From: Acinetobacter sp. NIPH 2100
GTDB lineage: Bacteria; Pseudomonadota; Gammaproteobacteria; Pseudomonadales; Moraxellaceae
Direction of reading: 5' to 3'
DNA: 64,000 nucleotides
Assembly (NCBI RefSeq): GCF_000369805.1
Contig: NZ_KB850224.1
Location: forward strand, 3,008,480-3,072,479
This document shows positions 1 to 9,482 of the stretch, in pieces. Position 1 is the stretch's first letter, and the number at the start of each line of letters is the position of its first letter. Below the pieces are notes generated by a model. That model ran no database searches. It had not been told where the DNA came from and saw only the letters and a program-made list of their open reading frames with translations. The translations under genes were made by a program, and so were the position numbers.

Positions 1-1206
1 GCCAACCGTTAAAGTCGTACCTGAAACGTCTGGGCCAACTGTATCAACTGTTTCTGTACCTGGTAACGATGGATTCCCTGCTGGGTCAGTGGCAACTGCT
101 GTCACCGTACCGCCATTTGGCAAGTTTCCTGGATTTGGTGTCGTCCATACCCCTGTAGTTGGGTCCGTTGGTACTTGAACGGTTGTGCCATTCGGGAAAG
201 TCACCGTCACCGTCGAACCTGGTTCTGCGGTACCGGTAATCGGATCTGTGCCATTGATGGGATTAATGTCTGGTGCACTTGGTGCGGTTACATCTACGGT
301 ATAGACTTGCGTATCAGTGACATTGCTACTGTTACCTGCTGCATCCGTGAAAGTCACTTTGGCATCAATGGTCTTGTCGCCATCTACTAATAAACCACTA
401 CCAGGGACATTCACACTCCATGTACCTGCTGCGGCATCCACTGTCGCAGTATAGGTCACACCATTGACAATAACAGTCACTACAGTCGTTGCTGCATCCG
501 CTGGGACACCAGTAAGTGTTCCAGTCAAGGTTACATTAGCTGCTGATTCTGCGGCATTCAGAACATTGTCTGCTGTCACTGGATTGATATTAAATTTTAC
601 AGCATCGGTATTTGGTGGTGTGGTATCTGCATTATTATCGTTATTGCCCCCGCCGCCGCCTCCACCGCTGCTACCAGCGGCAATACCCCCAATCGCAAGA
701 ATTGGTAAAGCCCATAGCCATGGACTAAAACCATTAGACGTTTCACCCGCATAAAGTAAAGGTTCTACTGCTTCAATTGGTTGTAACGCTGCTGCTTCAA
801 CAGGTGCTGCTGCTGCTTCAGGTACAAGTGCTGGAGTTTCCTCTAAAAAGACTGCCCCTTCATGATCATCATCATCAGAGTCCGCATCAGCGTCAGCATC
901 GGCGTCGGCATCAGCGTCACTTTCAGCATCTTTAAAATGTGCCCATACAAGTTGATTGTCTTCACCCTGAAGAACCAGACTATTATCTGCTACTTCACCG
1001 TTATTAAAGAAATTATGAATAACAATCGTTTCACCATTTTTTAATACTACAACTGCATTTACACCATCTCTCTTAACAACTGAAATATCACTTGCAGAGA
1101 CCTTGATTAATACAACTGAAGGTTCAGAGGGTAATGTTGCCGTTTTTCCCGTCGTATTTACAAGGGTTTGATGACTTTCCTTGGAAATAATTTGTATTTG
1201 AGACAT
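1..1206 (-). CDS. Bap-like biofilm adhesin, N-terminal part (cut by window edge)
   Basis: An open frame runs from an ATG at 1206 to base 1 without a stop, giving 402 codons; the rest of the gene lies outside the window. Residues 1 to about 90 look like the BapA prefix-like N-terminal domain. An alternating Asp-Ala stretch follows at about 97-109, then an Ala/Pro/Glu-rich linker. A hydrophobic segment ([14 protein letters not shown]) at about 158-171 is followed by a Gly/Asn-rich hinge. From about 190 onward the sequence is Ig-like, rich in Thr/Val/Asn/Asp, with two units seen ([15 protein letters not shown]... and [15 protein letters not shown]...). This layout is that of large type I-secreted repeat adhesins of Acinetobacter (Bap and Blp proteins), which act in cell-cell adhesion and biofilm. 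Which Bap/Blp type it is cannot be told from the N-terminus. The gene is transcribed away from the antiporter gene, with 459 bp upstream. Confidence 0.85.
   Translation of the reverse strand, partial: MSQIQIISKESHQTLVNTTGKTATLPSEPSVVLIKVSASDISVVKRDGVNAVVVLKNGETIVIHNFFNNGEVADNSLVLQGEDNQLVWAHFKDAESDADADADADADADSDDDDHEGAVFLEETPALVPEAAAAPVEAAALQPIEAVEPLLYAGETSNGFSPWLWALPILAIGGIAAGSSGGGGGGGNNDNNADTTPPNTDAVKFNINPVTADNVLNAAESAANVTLTGTLTGVPADAATTVVTVIVNGVTYTATVDAAAGTWSVNVPGSGLLVDGDKTIDAKVTFTDAAGNSSNVTDTQVYTVDVTAPSAPDINPINGTDPITGTAEPGSTVTVTFPNGTTVQVPTDPTTGVWTTPNPGNLPNGGTVTAVATDPAGNPSLPGTETVDTVGPDVSGTTLTVG
880..918 (-). repeat. In-frame hexanucleotide repeat encoding (Asp-Ala)n
   Basis: Thirteen codons alternate Asp and Ala (minus-strand GAY GCN units) inside the Bap-like gene. 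The hexamer unit is imperfectly repeated about six times. Slippage by whole units would stay in frame and change only the linker length. Confidence 0.8.
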
Positions 1207-1665
1207 GGTTATATTCCTCATTATAAATTTTTAATATTTAATCAATTCTTAATTACATTATTAACTTAAGTTTAAATTATTGTTTCTAAGTGATAGAGTT
1301 CACAGCACCACTTTAAATCAAACCCAATAAATGTTAAATAGCTCACAAAACAAAAAAATAAACTTACATTAGAATATTTTTTAATAATCAAATAACACAA
1401 TGATTTAAAAGAATTAAAAAAAGCAAAACTTTTTCAAGCAATTATAATTTTTACACTTTTAAACAAATACATCATTATTAATTAATAGATTCTCAAAAGG
1501 TATTTAAATTAAATTTAACAATCTTTTCAAAAAAACAAACGAATAAAAATTTATTAAGACCGATTGTTAAAATTAAGTTTAAAAATAATTAAATAATATT
1601 TTACAACCAAAATAAAAAAGCCTTTTTTACAAAAGGCTTTTTGAACAAATAGAAAAATTATATGA
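1207..1665. promoter_or_regulatory. 459-bp AT-rich gap upstream of the Bap-like gene
   Basis: The stretch is strongly AT-rich, with many short A and T runs, and has no convincing ORF or RNA gene. It must hold the promoter of the Bap-like gene at its left end; I could not pick a -35/-10 pair with confidence. The right end holds the terminator of the antiporter gene. Confidence 0.5.
1615..1642 (-). terminator. Rho-independent terminator after the antiporter gene
   Basis: A hairpin of AAAAAGCCTTTT and AAAAGGCTTTTT arms with a 4-base loop lies 23 bases past the stop of the minus-strand antiporter gene and ends in a T-tract on that strand. Confidence 0.75.
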
Positions 1666-3165
1666 CTAGAAATTATCTGGATTCTCTAGACGTTTAACTT
1701 CCTCTCTCTTATTCGGATGATGCATCGTTGCCACACCATCTTCGGTTTTCTGATCTAGTAGAATTTCAGGATTATAAATTGTGATCGTCTCTCGTCCCAG
1801 ACTATCCTCACCGACAATATACTTAAAACCACGGCGATTCATCTTATTGCACATACGCTGATAAAAGCCTTTAAAACCTTGAGTCTCCTCACTTGGGTTG
1901 TAATAGAAGGCATTCATCACCGCAGGTAAACCTAAGCCACAGACCACACCAGAGAGTAATACACTAATAAAAGTGTAGCCAATCAAAATACTACTGTATT
2001 GACTTAGCTCTGGAATGTTCGCCACGGCGAGAATCAAAGCGAGTGAAATACCACCACGTACTCCTCCCCAAGACAGAATCGCCAAACTCCCGTTATAGCT
2101 CTTATTGCGAAAGGATGGAAAAAGTGCAAAGGCAGCGAAGTTCGCGGCAAAACGTGAGAGATGCAGGATGATGAAAGCAATGATCCCGCCAATAATAAGG
2201 TTGGCGCTTAGATCAAGGATAAAGAGTTCTAAACCGATCAGCGTGAAAAGAAAAGAATTAATAATTCCTTCAACCGTATGCCAAAAATGGTTCACTTCGC
2301 GGATCTCACGCTGCTCACGAATTTCTTGCCACTTATTCCCGACAATCAAACCACCAATCACACACGCAATCGGAGCCGATGCATGCGCGAATAAGGCAAC
2401 AAGATAAGAACCACTCGCAAGCAATGCCGTGGTTAAAATCAGTGACTCCATCTCATGTTTACCGCGCAGTAAACGTAAGATTGCAAATCCAAAAGCAAAA
2501 CCAATAATCACGGCAACAAAGATTTCATATAATAAAGTTTCAATTGTTGCCAGTAATGAAAAATGTTCACCCTGTAGAACTTTTAATAAGGTCATAAATA
2601 ATGCAATACACATAGCATCATTAAATAGTGACTCACCTTCTAGTTTTACAATTAAATGATGGGGTGCACGAATTGAACTTAATACCCCTTTAACTCCGAT
2701 TGGATCTGTCGCCCCTAATGCCGCGCCTAATAATAGCAAAACACCTATTGGGACAGGATAGCCAACCAACCATTGAAACAAGTATAATAAACCTGCATAA
2801 AATCCTGCACATAACACCAGTGCAATCGTAGCTAAAATGCTAATCGGCTTCCAATGTTTTCTCAAATCTGAGATTTTAAATTTAAGTGCTGATGACGTTA
2901 AAATAAAGCAAATGACACCATTAATTAAAAAATCATAAAAATCAATATTTCTTACAGCTGCTTCAATATTATGAATATTAATGGTAATAAACTGATTACC
3001 ATTTAACAGACTGGCTCCCCACTGTAAAATAAAGACAAAGATTGCAGAAACAATCGGAACACCAATCGCCTGAGGAAAGCCTAATATTCGTTTATTAAAA
3101 ATAGTCGTCGCAATGGATAAGGCAAAAACAACCGTCAATGCTTGTAAAAGAAAAAAATTACCCAT
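1666..3165 (-). CDS. NhaP-type Na+(K+)/H+ antiporter (CPA1 family)
   Basis: This is a 499-residue, very hydrophobic protein with about 12 membrane segments over residues 1-430 and a hydrophilic C-terminal tail. The CPA1 signatures are present: ATDP at about 152-155 and GESLFNDA at 177-184, whose Asn-Asp pair is the ion-binding site in NhaP proteins. It is expected in the inner membrane, exchanging Na+ or K+ for protons in pH and salt homeostasis. The C-terminal tail of about 65 residues lacks an obvious TrkA-C domain, and cation choice cannot be read from the sequence. It stands alone between the Bap-like gene and ypfJ, with its own terminator. The ATG at 3165 directly opens the first membrane helix. 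Confidence 0.88.
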   Translation of the reverse strand: MGNFFLLQALTVVFALSIATTIFNKRILGFPQAIGVPIVSAIFVFILQWGASLLNGNQFITINIHNIEAAVRNIDFYDFLINGVICFILTSSALKFKISDLRKHWKPISILATIALVLCAGFYAGLLYLFQWLVGYPVPIGVLLLLGAALGATDPIGVKGVLSSIRAPHHLIVKLEGESLFNDAMCIALFMTLLKVLQGEHFSLLATIETLLYEIFVAVIIGFAFGFAILRLLRGKHEMESLILTTALLASGSYLVALFAHASAPIACVIGGLIVGNKWQEIREQREIREVNHFWHTVEGIINSFLFTLIGLELFILDLSANLIIGGIIAFIILHLSRFAANFAAFALFPSFRNKSYNGSLAILSWGGVRGGISLALILAVANIPELSQYSSILIGYTFISVLLSGVVCGLGLPAVMNAFYYNPSEETQGFKGFYQRMCNKMNRRGFKYIVGEDSLGRETITIYNPEILLDQKTEDGVATMHHPNKREEVKRLENPDNF

Positions 3166-3421
3166 ACGACCTCTTTATTTATTCAATTTTAAACACATAG
3201 ATTCTATTTAAACTTTAAAACTGCAGCGAATCATAAAATTTAAAGCATTTTCAACTGAAGAAAGAATGGCGGTCTATGCTGTGATTCATTCATCTTATTA
3301 TTTAATTTTTATCAATAAATGGTTTAAACACAACAATAAACCAATCATCCTCAACTCAGCATAGACAGCGTTATTTTACGTTAATTCTTCTTTTAATTCG
3401 TATATCTTCCGTATAAAAATC

Positions 3422-3440
3422 AAGGAGCAACGCTCCTTTT
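3422..3440 (-). terminator. Hairpin terminator after ypfJ
   Basis: A stem AAGGAGC/GCTCCTT with a 3-base loop sits just past the ypfJ stop. On the minus strand it is followed by GATTTTTA, a modest T-tract. Confidence 0.55.
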
Positions 3441-3445
3441 TTATC

Positions 3446-4336
3446 CTACTTAAAAGTATTACACTGATTGATGTCACCCGATTTTAATCCGATTTGGAAC
3501 CATTGCATGCGTTGTTCACTTGTACCATGGGTAAAGCTATCAGGTACAACTTGTCCTGTCGCACGGCGCTGTAAATAGTCATCACCAATTTTCTCAGCCG
3601 CATCCATCGCCTCTTCAATATCACCTTGTTCTAAGAACTGCGTACGCTGTTGGTTTTGGTGTGCCCAGATTCCTGCAAAACAATCTGCCTGTAATTCTAA
3701 ACGTACAGAAAGTTGATTGCCTTGTGCTTGGCTTGCTTGTGCACGTGCTTGCTGCACCTGACCAGAGATCCCGAGTAAGTTCTGAATATGGTGTCCAACC
3801 TCATGCGCAATTACATAGGCCTGTGCAAAATCACCCGCCTGATCTTGACGAGAAAGCTCAGTTTGATTCTGCTCTCCTGAAATGCCCATTTGCTGACGCA
3901 TATCTTTAAAGAAAGAAGTATCAATATAGACTTTTTGATCGGCAGGACAATAAAAAGGTCCCATTGCAGCCTGTGCTGTACCGCAACCTGAACGATCTAC
4001 CCCACTAAATAATACAAGCCGTGGTGGCTTATAAGTCATTCCTAGCTGCTGAAAAATCGGTGTCCAAGTATCTTCTGTATCTGCCAATACAGTTCCCACA
4101 AAATCACTGGCTTCTTTTTGCTCAGCCGTTAAGTTTTGTGGTGCACCGCCTTGTTGAGATGATTGTGCAGTGACCGCTTGTGTTGCCTGATAGGCTTGTT
4201 GAGGGTCAACGCCAAAAAACTTCCAAGCGATGAAAGCGACCACTAATCCAATAATACTAATCCCACCCGCTTTAGCACCGCCACCACCACGACGGTCTTC
4301 AACATTGGTACTGACTCGACGACCTTTCCAACGCAT
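3446..4336 (-). CDS. ypfJ: Neutral zinc metallopeptidase, YpfJ/KPN_02809 family
   Basis: The 296-residue protein starts with MRWKGRR, typical of the family. A Gly-rich stretch is followed by a single membrane helix at about 25-42, and the peptidase domain lies outside the membrane. The zinc motif HEVGH is at 178-182, with a later ELQADCFAG segment that supplies the third ligand in this family. The physiological substrate is unknown. A short Gln/Ala-rich segment around 45-70 is low complexity. It lies 37 bp after the DUF808 gene on the same strand, so the two may be co-transcribed; a hairpin follows its stop. Confidence 0.9.
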   Translation of the reverse strand: MRWKGRRVSTNVEDRRGGGGAKAGGISIIGLVVAFIAWKFFGVDPQQAYQATQAVTAQSSQQGGAPQNLTAEQKEASDFVGTVLADTEDTWTPIFQQLGMTYKPPRLVLFSGVDRSGCGTAQAAMGPFYCPADQKVYIDTSFFKDMRQQMGISGEQNQTELSRQDQAGDFAQAYVIAHEVGHHIQNLLGISGQVQQARAQASQAQGNQLSVRLELQADCFAGIWAHQNQQRTQFLEQGDIEEAMDAAEKIGDDYLQRRATGQVVPDSFTHGTSEQRMQWFQIGLKSGDINQCNTFK

Positions 4337-4373
4337 AATTACCTCACATAACTCTGATGATGACGATCTCAGT

Positions 4374-5300
4374 TTAAGCCGATGCTTTTTTTGGCCATAC
4401 TTTTTGGATCAGACTCACAATGATCAATACCACTGCACCAGCAAGCAAACCGATACCAAGGTTAATCAAAGTTGGCGTTAAAGCACCAATGATTGAACCA
4501 AAACTTGGAATGAGCTCTAAATGATCCACAGTTTCTTCAGTAAAATGATGCAATAAAGGAATGGTATGCGTAATTATCCCGCCGCCAACTAAAAACATTG
4601 CAACCGTTCCAACAATGGAAAGTGTCTTCATCAAAATTGGAGCAAAACCAAGTAGACCACGTCCTATTTTATTTTTAAATTCAGAAGCTTGTTGTGTTAG
4701 ATATAAACCTAAATCGTCAATTTTTACAATCATTGCAACCAGACCATACACCCCGACTGTCATGACAATTGCAATGATACTTAATACTGTCACTTTAGTC
4801 ATAAATGCTGCTGTTGCAACTGTACCTAACGAAATCACCACAATTTCAGCAGAGAGAATAAAGTCGGTTCGAATCGCACCTTTAACTTTCTCTTTTTCAA
4901 ATTTAGCCAGATCAACCTCGACTTCCTGTAAGTTTTCACTGGCTTCTTCTGCTGTTTTGGCTTTTTTATGCTGCAACATATGTACAACTTTTTCTACACC
5001 TTCATAGCAGAGAAACAAGCCACCAATCATCAGTAATGGATTAATCAGCCAAGGTGCAACAACACTAATTAATAGTGCCAATGGTACGAGAATTAACTTA
5101 TTAACAAATGATCCTTTGGCAACACTCCAAACGACAGGTAGCTCACGATCAGAACGAACACCACTGACTTGCTGTGCATTGAGGGCTAAATCGTCTCCCA
5201 AGACGCCTGCTGTTTTCTTTGCTGCCATTTTACTCATTACAGCAACATCATCTAAAATTGTTGCAATATCATCTAGTAATAGTAGTAAACCACTCGCCAT
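4374..5300 (-). CDS. yedI: DUF808 (YedI) family membrane protein
   Basis: The 308-residue protein begins [20 protein letters not shown], the family's conserved start, which supports this ATG. Several hydrophobic helices follow, at about 70-100, 145-195, 215-245 and 265-300. A charged segment lies between the first pair of helices and the rest, at about 105-140. The length matches E. coli YedI. Its function is not established; it is predicted to be an inner-membrane protein. It is followed by ypfJ on the same strand and is divergent from trpS across 164 bp, so both promoters must lie there. Confidence 0.88.
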   Translation of the reverse strand: MASGLLLLLDDIATILDDVAVMSKMAAKKTAGVLGDDLALNAQQVSGVRSDRELPVVWSVAKGSFVNKLILVPLALLISVVAPWLINPLLMIGGLFLCYEGVEKVVHMLQHKKAKTAEEASENLQEVEVDLAKFEKEKVKGAIRTDFILSAEIVVISLGTVATAAFMTKVTVLSIIAIVMTVGVYGLVAMIVKIDDLGLYLTQQASEFKNKIGRGLLGFAPILMKTLSIVGTVAMFLVGGGIITHTIPLLHHFTEETVDHLELIPSFGSIIGALTPTLINLGIGLLAGAVVLIIVSLIQKVWPKKASA

Positions 5301-5464
5301 TTTTATTTCCTAGTTTGTATTTATATCGCTATTGTAGAATCACCTGTTGAAATCACAATATGATTTTAAGAAAAAGTTAAAATTATCGCTGACGAAAAAA
5401 ATTTATTTCTCGTACAATAATATCAATCTTATATCTATGAAATAACTGAATCTTGGAACATATC

Positions 5465-6478
5465 ATGAGTAATATTGATCAACGTCCAATCATTTTGACA
5501 GGCGACCGTCCAACTGGACAACTTCATCTTGGACACTTTGTCGGTTCATTACGTTCTCGTGTAGGTCTACAAGACAGTCATCATCAACATCTGTTATTGG
5601 CTGATGCACAGGCGATGACAGACAATGCCGATAACCCAGATAAAGTCCGCAATAATATTCTTCAAGTTGCTTTAGATTATCTGGCTGTTGGGATTGACCC
5701 GAGCAAAACGACGATTTGTGTACAGTCATGTTTACCTGCACTAAATGAATTGACCATGCTTTACCTCAACTACGTGACCGTTGCGCGTTTAGAGCGTAAC
5801 CCAACCATTAAATCTGAGATCCAGATGCGTGGTTTTGAGCGTGATATTCCAGCGGGTTTCTTATGCTACCCGATTGCACAAGCCGCAGATATCACTGCAT
5901 TTAAAGCAACAGTTGTTCCTGTGGGTGAAGATCAAATCCCAATGATCGAACAAACCAACGAAGTGGTACGTCGTGTAAACCGTCAAATTGGTCATGACCT
6001 ATTACCAGAGTGTAAAGCCCTATTGTCAAACATGGCACGTTTACCTGGTTTTGATGGTAAAGCGAAAATGTCGAAGTCATTGGGCAATACCATTGTGCTG
6101 AATGCTTCTGATAAAGACATCAAAAAAGCAGTCAATGCGATGTATACCGATCCAAACCATTTACGTATTGAAGATCCAGGCCAAGTTGAAGGCAATATCG
6201 TATTTACCTATCTTGATGCTTTTGATCCAAACAAAGAAGAAGTGGAAGAATTAAAAGCGCATTACCGTCGTGGTGGTCTAGGCGATGGAACTGTGAAAAA
6301 ACGCTTGGAAGGCGTACTTAAAGAATTGATTACTCCGATTCGTGAACGTCGTGCCGAATTAGAAAAAGATCCTGATTACATCATGGATATTTTAAAACAT
6401 GGTACAGACAAATGCCGTGATATCACGCAACAAACACTGGATGAAGTAAAAGCAGGATTAGGACTATTTAGATTCTAA
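5465..6478 (+). CDS. trpS: Tryptophanyl-tRNA synthetase
   Basis: This is a class I aminoacyl-tRNA synthetase that charges tRNA-Trp with tryptophan in the cytosol. From the ATG at 5465 it is 337 residues, close to the usual size. The HIGH-type motif is HLGH at 21-24 and the KMSKS motif is exact at 201-205. A TTG twelve bases upstream is in frame, but it lies inside the likely ribosome binding site (TTGGAA), so the ATG is chosen. It stands alone and is divergent from the DUF808 gene. A strong terminator follows, then the Aar sRNA locus. Confidence 0.96.
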   Translation: MSNIDQRPIILTGDRPTGQLHLGHFVGSLRSRVGLQDSHHQHLLLADAQAMTDNADNPDKVRNNILQVALDYLAVGIDPSKTTICVQSCLPALNELTMLYLNYVTVARLERNPTIKSEIQMRGFERDIPAGFLCYPIAQAADITAFKATVVPVGEDQIPMIEQTNEVVRRVNRQIGHDLLPECKALLSNMARLPGFDGKAKMSKSLGNTIVLNASDKDIKKAVNAMYTDPNHLRIEDPGQVEGNIVFTYLDAFDPNKEEVEELKAHYRRGGLGDGTVKKRLEGVLKELITPIRERRAELEKDPDYIMDILKHGTDKCRDITQQTLDEVKAGLGLFRF

Positions 6479-6497
6479 TTTACGTTATTTTTCCATT

Positions 6498-6524
6498 AAA
6501 AAGCCCATCTTTGGGCTTTTTTAC
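6498..6524 (+). terminator. Rho-independent terminator of trpS
   Basis: A stem AAAAGCCCA/TGGGCTTTT with a short loop, ending in a T-run, begins 20 bases after the trpS stop. Confidence 0.85.
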
Positions 6525-6639
6525 ATTAAGCATTTGATTTAAGTTTAATTTTAGAACTTTATCGAAAAATACAAAGCTAACAATTTTCGTCACTTATTAA
6601 CATCTATTAACAGTAGTTAACATGAATACCGATGAACTT

Positions 6640-6773
6640 GGTCAAGTTTCTTAATATTATTGCGTTGTAGATTAGTTCACACTAATCTCATGACATTTCT
6701 CCTTTCAACCGGAACTGTTTTAAACAGATTCGTTGTTCAACGCAGTGATCACCCCAATCATTGCGTTTTTTTT
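6640..6773 (+). ncRNA. aar: Candidate small RNA Aar, downstream of trpS
   Basis: The 369-bp space between trpS and yqiJ has no ORF but is rich in hairpins on the plus strand. These are AGATTAGT-tcac-ACTAATCT (6669-6688), CTGTTT-t-AAACAG (6715-6727), CGTTG-tt-CAACG (6731-6742), and a strong terminator ending in eight T (6741-6773). It lies after the trpS terminator, so it needs its own promoter; I could not pick one reliably, so the 5' end is approximate. The Hfq-dependent sRNA Aar of Acinetobacter baylyi was reported between trpS and sucD and linked to amino-acid metabolism. This position is the same locus, although four protein genes now separate it from sucD. The identity is inferred from position and structure, not from sequence comparison. 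Confidence 0.65.
6741..6773 (+). terminator. Terminator of the Aar candidate
   Basis: A 9-bp stem (CGCAGTGAT paired with ATCATTGCG, one G-T pair) with a 7-base loop is followed by eight T. No coding region ends just upstream, which is the main sign of an independent small transcript. Confidence 0.8.
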
Positions 6774-6892
6774 CATCTGCAATAATATGAACGATTTAGG
6801 TTGAAATTTAGACGAGTTGTCTTTACTCTTATAACTGTTTTATTTTTATAAAAAATTTATTAATTAACTCTAAAGATAAAAGAGTAATACAG

Positions 6893-7537
6893 ATGATCTG
6901 GGATCTATTAACACATCCTTCCAATATTGTTTTCAGCATTGCTTTAATGCTGTGTTTGTTTATCGGCATTCTTGAACTTATTTTACTGTTATTGGGTGGT
7001 AGTTCGAGCTTTTTAGAGCAGTTTTTACCAGATAGTCTCAGTCATGTTGATCATGCCGATGTTTCTTTGGAACAGTCTGATCATCTTTTAACTCAGCTTT
7101 TAGAATGGCTTTATCTTGGCAAAGTGCCGTTGCTGATTTGGTTAATCATCTTCTTAACAGTTTATGCGCTTACAGGTTTGATCCTTCAAGATGTGTTCTA
7201 TCAATTGACTGAACAGTATCTATCTGCTTGGATTATTGCACCTGCTTGCTTATTTCTGTGTATGCCACTGGTACGTTATAGTGCAGCGCTGATTGCCAAG
7301 ATTATTCCTAAAGATGAAACCACTGCAATCCAAACAGATGATTTAATTGGTAGAACAGCACACATTATTCTAGGCGATGCCAAACCCAACTCCCCTGCAC
7401 AAGCCAAAGTCAGAGATCAATTTGGCCAAATCCATTACGTCTTGGTTGAACCCGAGCTTGATATTGTTTTTCATCAAGGGCAACAAGTGATTTTAACGCA
7501 AAGAACCAAAATTGGATTCCAAGCAGTTGCTTCTTAA
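6893..7537 (+). CDS. yqiJ: YqiJ-type OB-fold membrane protein, flotillin partner
   Basis: The 214-residue protein has three membrane helices, at about 12-35, 75-98 and 112-132. A C-terminal soluble OB-fold-like domain of about 80 residues follows (GRTAHIILGDAKPNSPAQAKV and onward). This is the DUF1449/YqiJ arrangement, an NfeD-like partner of flotillins. It lies 30 bp upstream of the flotillin gene and is almost surely in the same operon. By analogy with NfeD-flotillin pairs, it probably works with YqiK in membrane organisation or envelope stress; this is inference. Its promoter lies after the Aar terminator. Confidence 0.85.
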   Translation: MIWDLLTHPSNIVFSIALMLCLFIGILELILLLLGGSSSFLEQFLPDSLSHVDHADVSLEQSDHLLTQLLEWLYLGKVPLLIWLIIFLTVYALTGLILQDVFYQLTEQYLSAWIIAPACLFLCMPLVRYSAALIAKIIPKDETTAIQTDDLIGRTAHIILGDAKPNSPAQAKVRDQFGQIHYVLVEPELDIVFHQGQQVILTQRTKIGFQAVAS

Positions 7538-7567
7538 TTTTTATATTTATTACATGAGGGTGTTTAG

Positions 7568-9280
7568 ATGTTAAATTCAGCATTGACTGAAATTTTAATT
7601 ATTACAGGTGTTATTTTTGCGGCACTTATTTTTATTGGTATTATCATCGCGCGTTTATATACACGTTCAAGTAAGGAAGTTTCTTTTGTTCGCACAGGTT
7701 TTGGTGGCGAAAAAGTCATTTTAAATGGCGGTGCCATTGTTCTTCCTGTTTTACATGAAATTATTCCTGTCAATATGAACACTTTACGTTTAGAAGTAAA
7801 ACGCGCTGCGGATCAAGCGTTGATTACACGGGATCGTATGCGTGTCGACGTGATGGCAGAGTTCTATGTTCGCGTAAAACCGATTGCTGAATCGATTGCG
7901 ACTGCAGCTCAGACGCTAGGACGTAAAACCATGTCACCACCAGAACTCAAAGATCTGGTCGAAGGTAAATTTGTCGATTCACTTCGTGCCGTTGCCGCTG
8001 AAATGGCCATGGAAGAACTACACGAAAAGCGCGTCGACTTTGTACAGAAAGTTCAACAAGTGGTCTCTGAAGATTTATCCAAGAATGGCTTGGAGCTTGA
8101 AACTGTTTCCTTAACAGGTTTGGATCAAACCAGCTTTAAATTTTTTAATCCACAAAATGCGTTTGATGCAGAAGGTTTAACCAAGCTGACTGAAACCATT
8201 GAAGACCGTCGTAAGAAGCGTAATGACATTGAACAAGATGCTGATCTTGCGATTCGTGCAAAGAACTTGGAAGCAGAACGTGCTCGCTTAGAAATTTCGC
8301 GTGAAGAAGAATATGCAAAATTACAGCAAGAGCGTGAAATCTCGATTCGTAAAGCTGAACAAACCGCAGAAATCGCCTCTCAAGAAGCAGGTAAAAAGCG
8401 TGAGGCTGAAGAAGCCCAAATTGCTGCTGAGCGTGAAGTGGAACTAAAACGAATTGCTTCTGCTCGTGATGTAGAGAATGAAAATATCCAAAAAGCTCAG
8501 CTCATTCAAAAAGCACAGGTCGAACAGAAGAAAACGATTGAATTGGCTGAGCAAGACCGCGCCATTGCCATTGCTGAAAAATCTCGTGCTGAATCAGAAG
8601 CCAAAGCGCAAGCTGACAAGGCCCGTGCCGAAGCGGTAAAAGCAGAGGAAGAAGTTGTGACTGTACGTGAAACACAGCGTGCTGAACGTCAAAAAGCAGT
8701 TGAACTGGTTGCTGCCAAACAAACTGCTGAGAAAGAAGCGATTGCGATTACCGTTGCTGCGGATGCTGGCAAAAAAGCCGCTGCCGATGAAGCAGAAGCA
8801 GTACGTATTGCAGCAGAAGCAGATGCTGAAAAGATTCGCTTAAAAGCTAAAGGTGAGGCGGATGCAAAAATCCTACTTGCTCAAGCGTTAGAAAAACAAT
8901 ATCAGGTTGATGCGGAAGGGGCTCGTGCAGTCAATGAAGCCGCCAATACCCTTTCTGCTGAGCAAGTGGAAATGCAAGTTCGTTTGGCATTGTTAAAGCA
9001 CTTACCAGAGATTATTCGTGAAAGTGTTAAACCAATGGAAAATATTGATGACATCAAAATTTTGCAAGTGAATGGTTTAAATGGCTTTGCAGGTGGTTCT
9101 ACTGCTTCAGGTGAAGCGATTGAAAACGGTCAAACCTCTTTATCTGATCAAGTGGTGAATAGTGCCCTACGCTATCGTTCCCAAGCACCGCTCATTGATA
9201 GCTTAATGAATGAACTTGGCTTACAAGGTGGCGATATCAATGGTTTGACTCAAGGGTTAAAACCTAAAAACGAAATCTAG
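7568..9280 (+). CDS. yqiK: Flotillin family protein YqiK
   Basis: The 570-residue protein has one N-terminal membrane anchor at about 7-30. An SPFH/band-7 domain runs from about 35 to 190, beginning with the conserved KEVSFVRTGFGG-type segment. A long Ala/Glu/Lys/Arg-rich coiled coil spans about 215-470, and a flotillin C-terminal region follows. Flotillins oligomerise at the inner face of the membrane and organise lipid domains. The GAGGG ribosome site lies a few bases before the ATG. The gene is second in the yqiJ-yqiK operon, with a clear terminator after it. Confidence 0.93.
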   Translation: MLNSALTEILIITGVIFAALIFIGIIIARLYTRSSKEVSFVRTGFGGEKVILNGGAIVLPVLHEIIPVNMNTLRLEVKRAADQALITRDRMRVDVMAEFYVRVKPIAESIATAAQTLGRKTMSPPELKDLVEGKFVDSLRAVAAEMAMEELHEKRVDFVQKVQQVVSEDLSKNGLELETVSLTGLDQTSFKFFNPQNAFDAEGLTKLTETIEDRRKKRNDIEQDADLAIRAKNLEAERARLEISREEEYAKLQQEREISIRKAEQTAEIASQEAGKKREAEEAQIAAEREVELKRIASARDVENENIQKAQLIQKAQVEQKKTIELAEQDRAIAIAEKSRAESEAKAQADKARAEAVKAEEEVVTVRETQRAERQKAVELVAAKQTAEKEAIAITVAADAGKKAAADEAEAVRIAAEADAEKIRLKAKGEADAKILLAQALEKQYQVDAEGARAVNEAANTLSAEQVEMQVRLALLKHLPEIIRESVKPMENIDDIKILQVNGLNGFAGGSTASGEAIENGQTSLSDQVVNSALRYRSQAPLIDSLMNELGLQGGDINGLTQGLKPKNEI

Positions 9281-9325
9281 AGATAAGATCAATAATTTTA
9301 TTACTAGACAGCTTTAAGCCATTTT

Positions 9326-9356
9326 AAAAATCGGTTGCATGACAACCGATTTTTTT
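9326..9356 (+). terminator. Rho-independent terminator after yqiK
   Basis: A stem ATCGGTTG/CAACCGAT with a 5-base loop is followed by a run of T, 45 bases past the yqiK stop. Confidence 0.85.
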
Positions 9357-9482
9357 CATTTTTATAAACAGAATTAGCTTATCGTATATCCAAAAATTCA
9401 AATGATCTTCATGTCATCATTCATTCACTTAGGCTTCTCATACTGCAAAAACTCCACCTCACCAAATAAATGAGATGCCAAT

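Noticed and set aside
464..1044. Plus-strand open frames over the Bap-like gene
   Set aside because: They are antisense shadows of a continuous 402-codon minus-strand frame with clear adhesin features.
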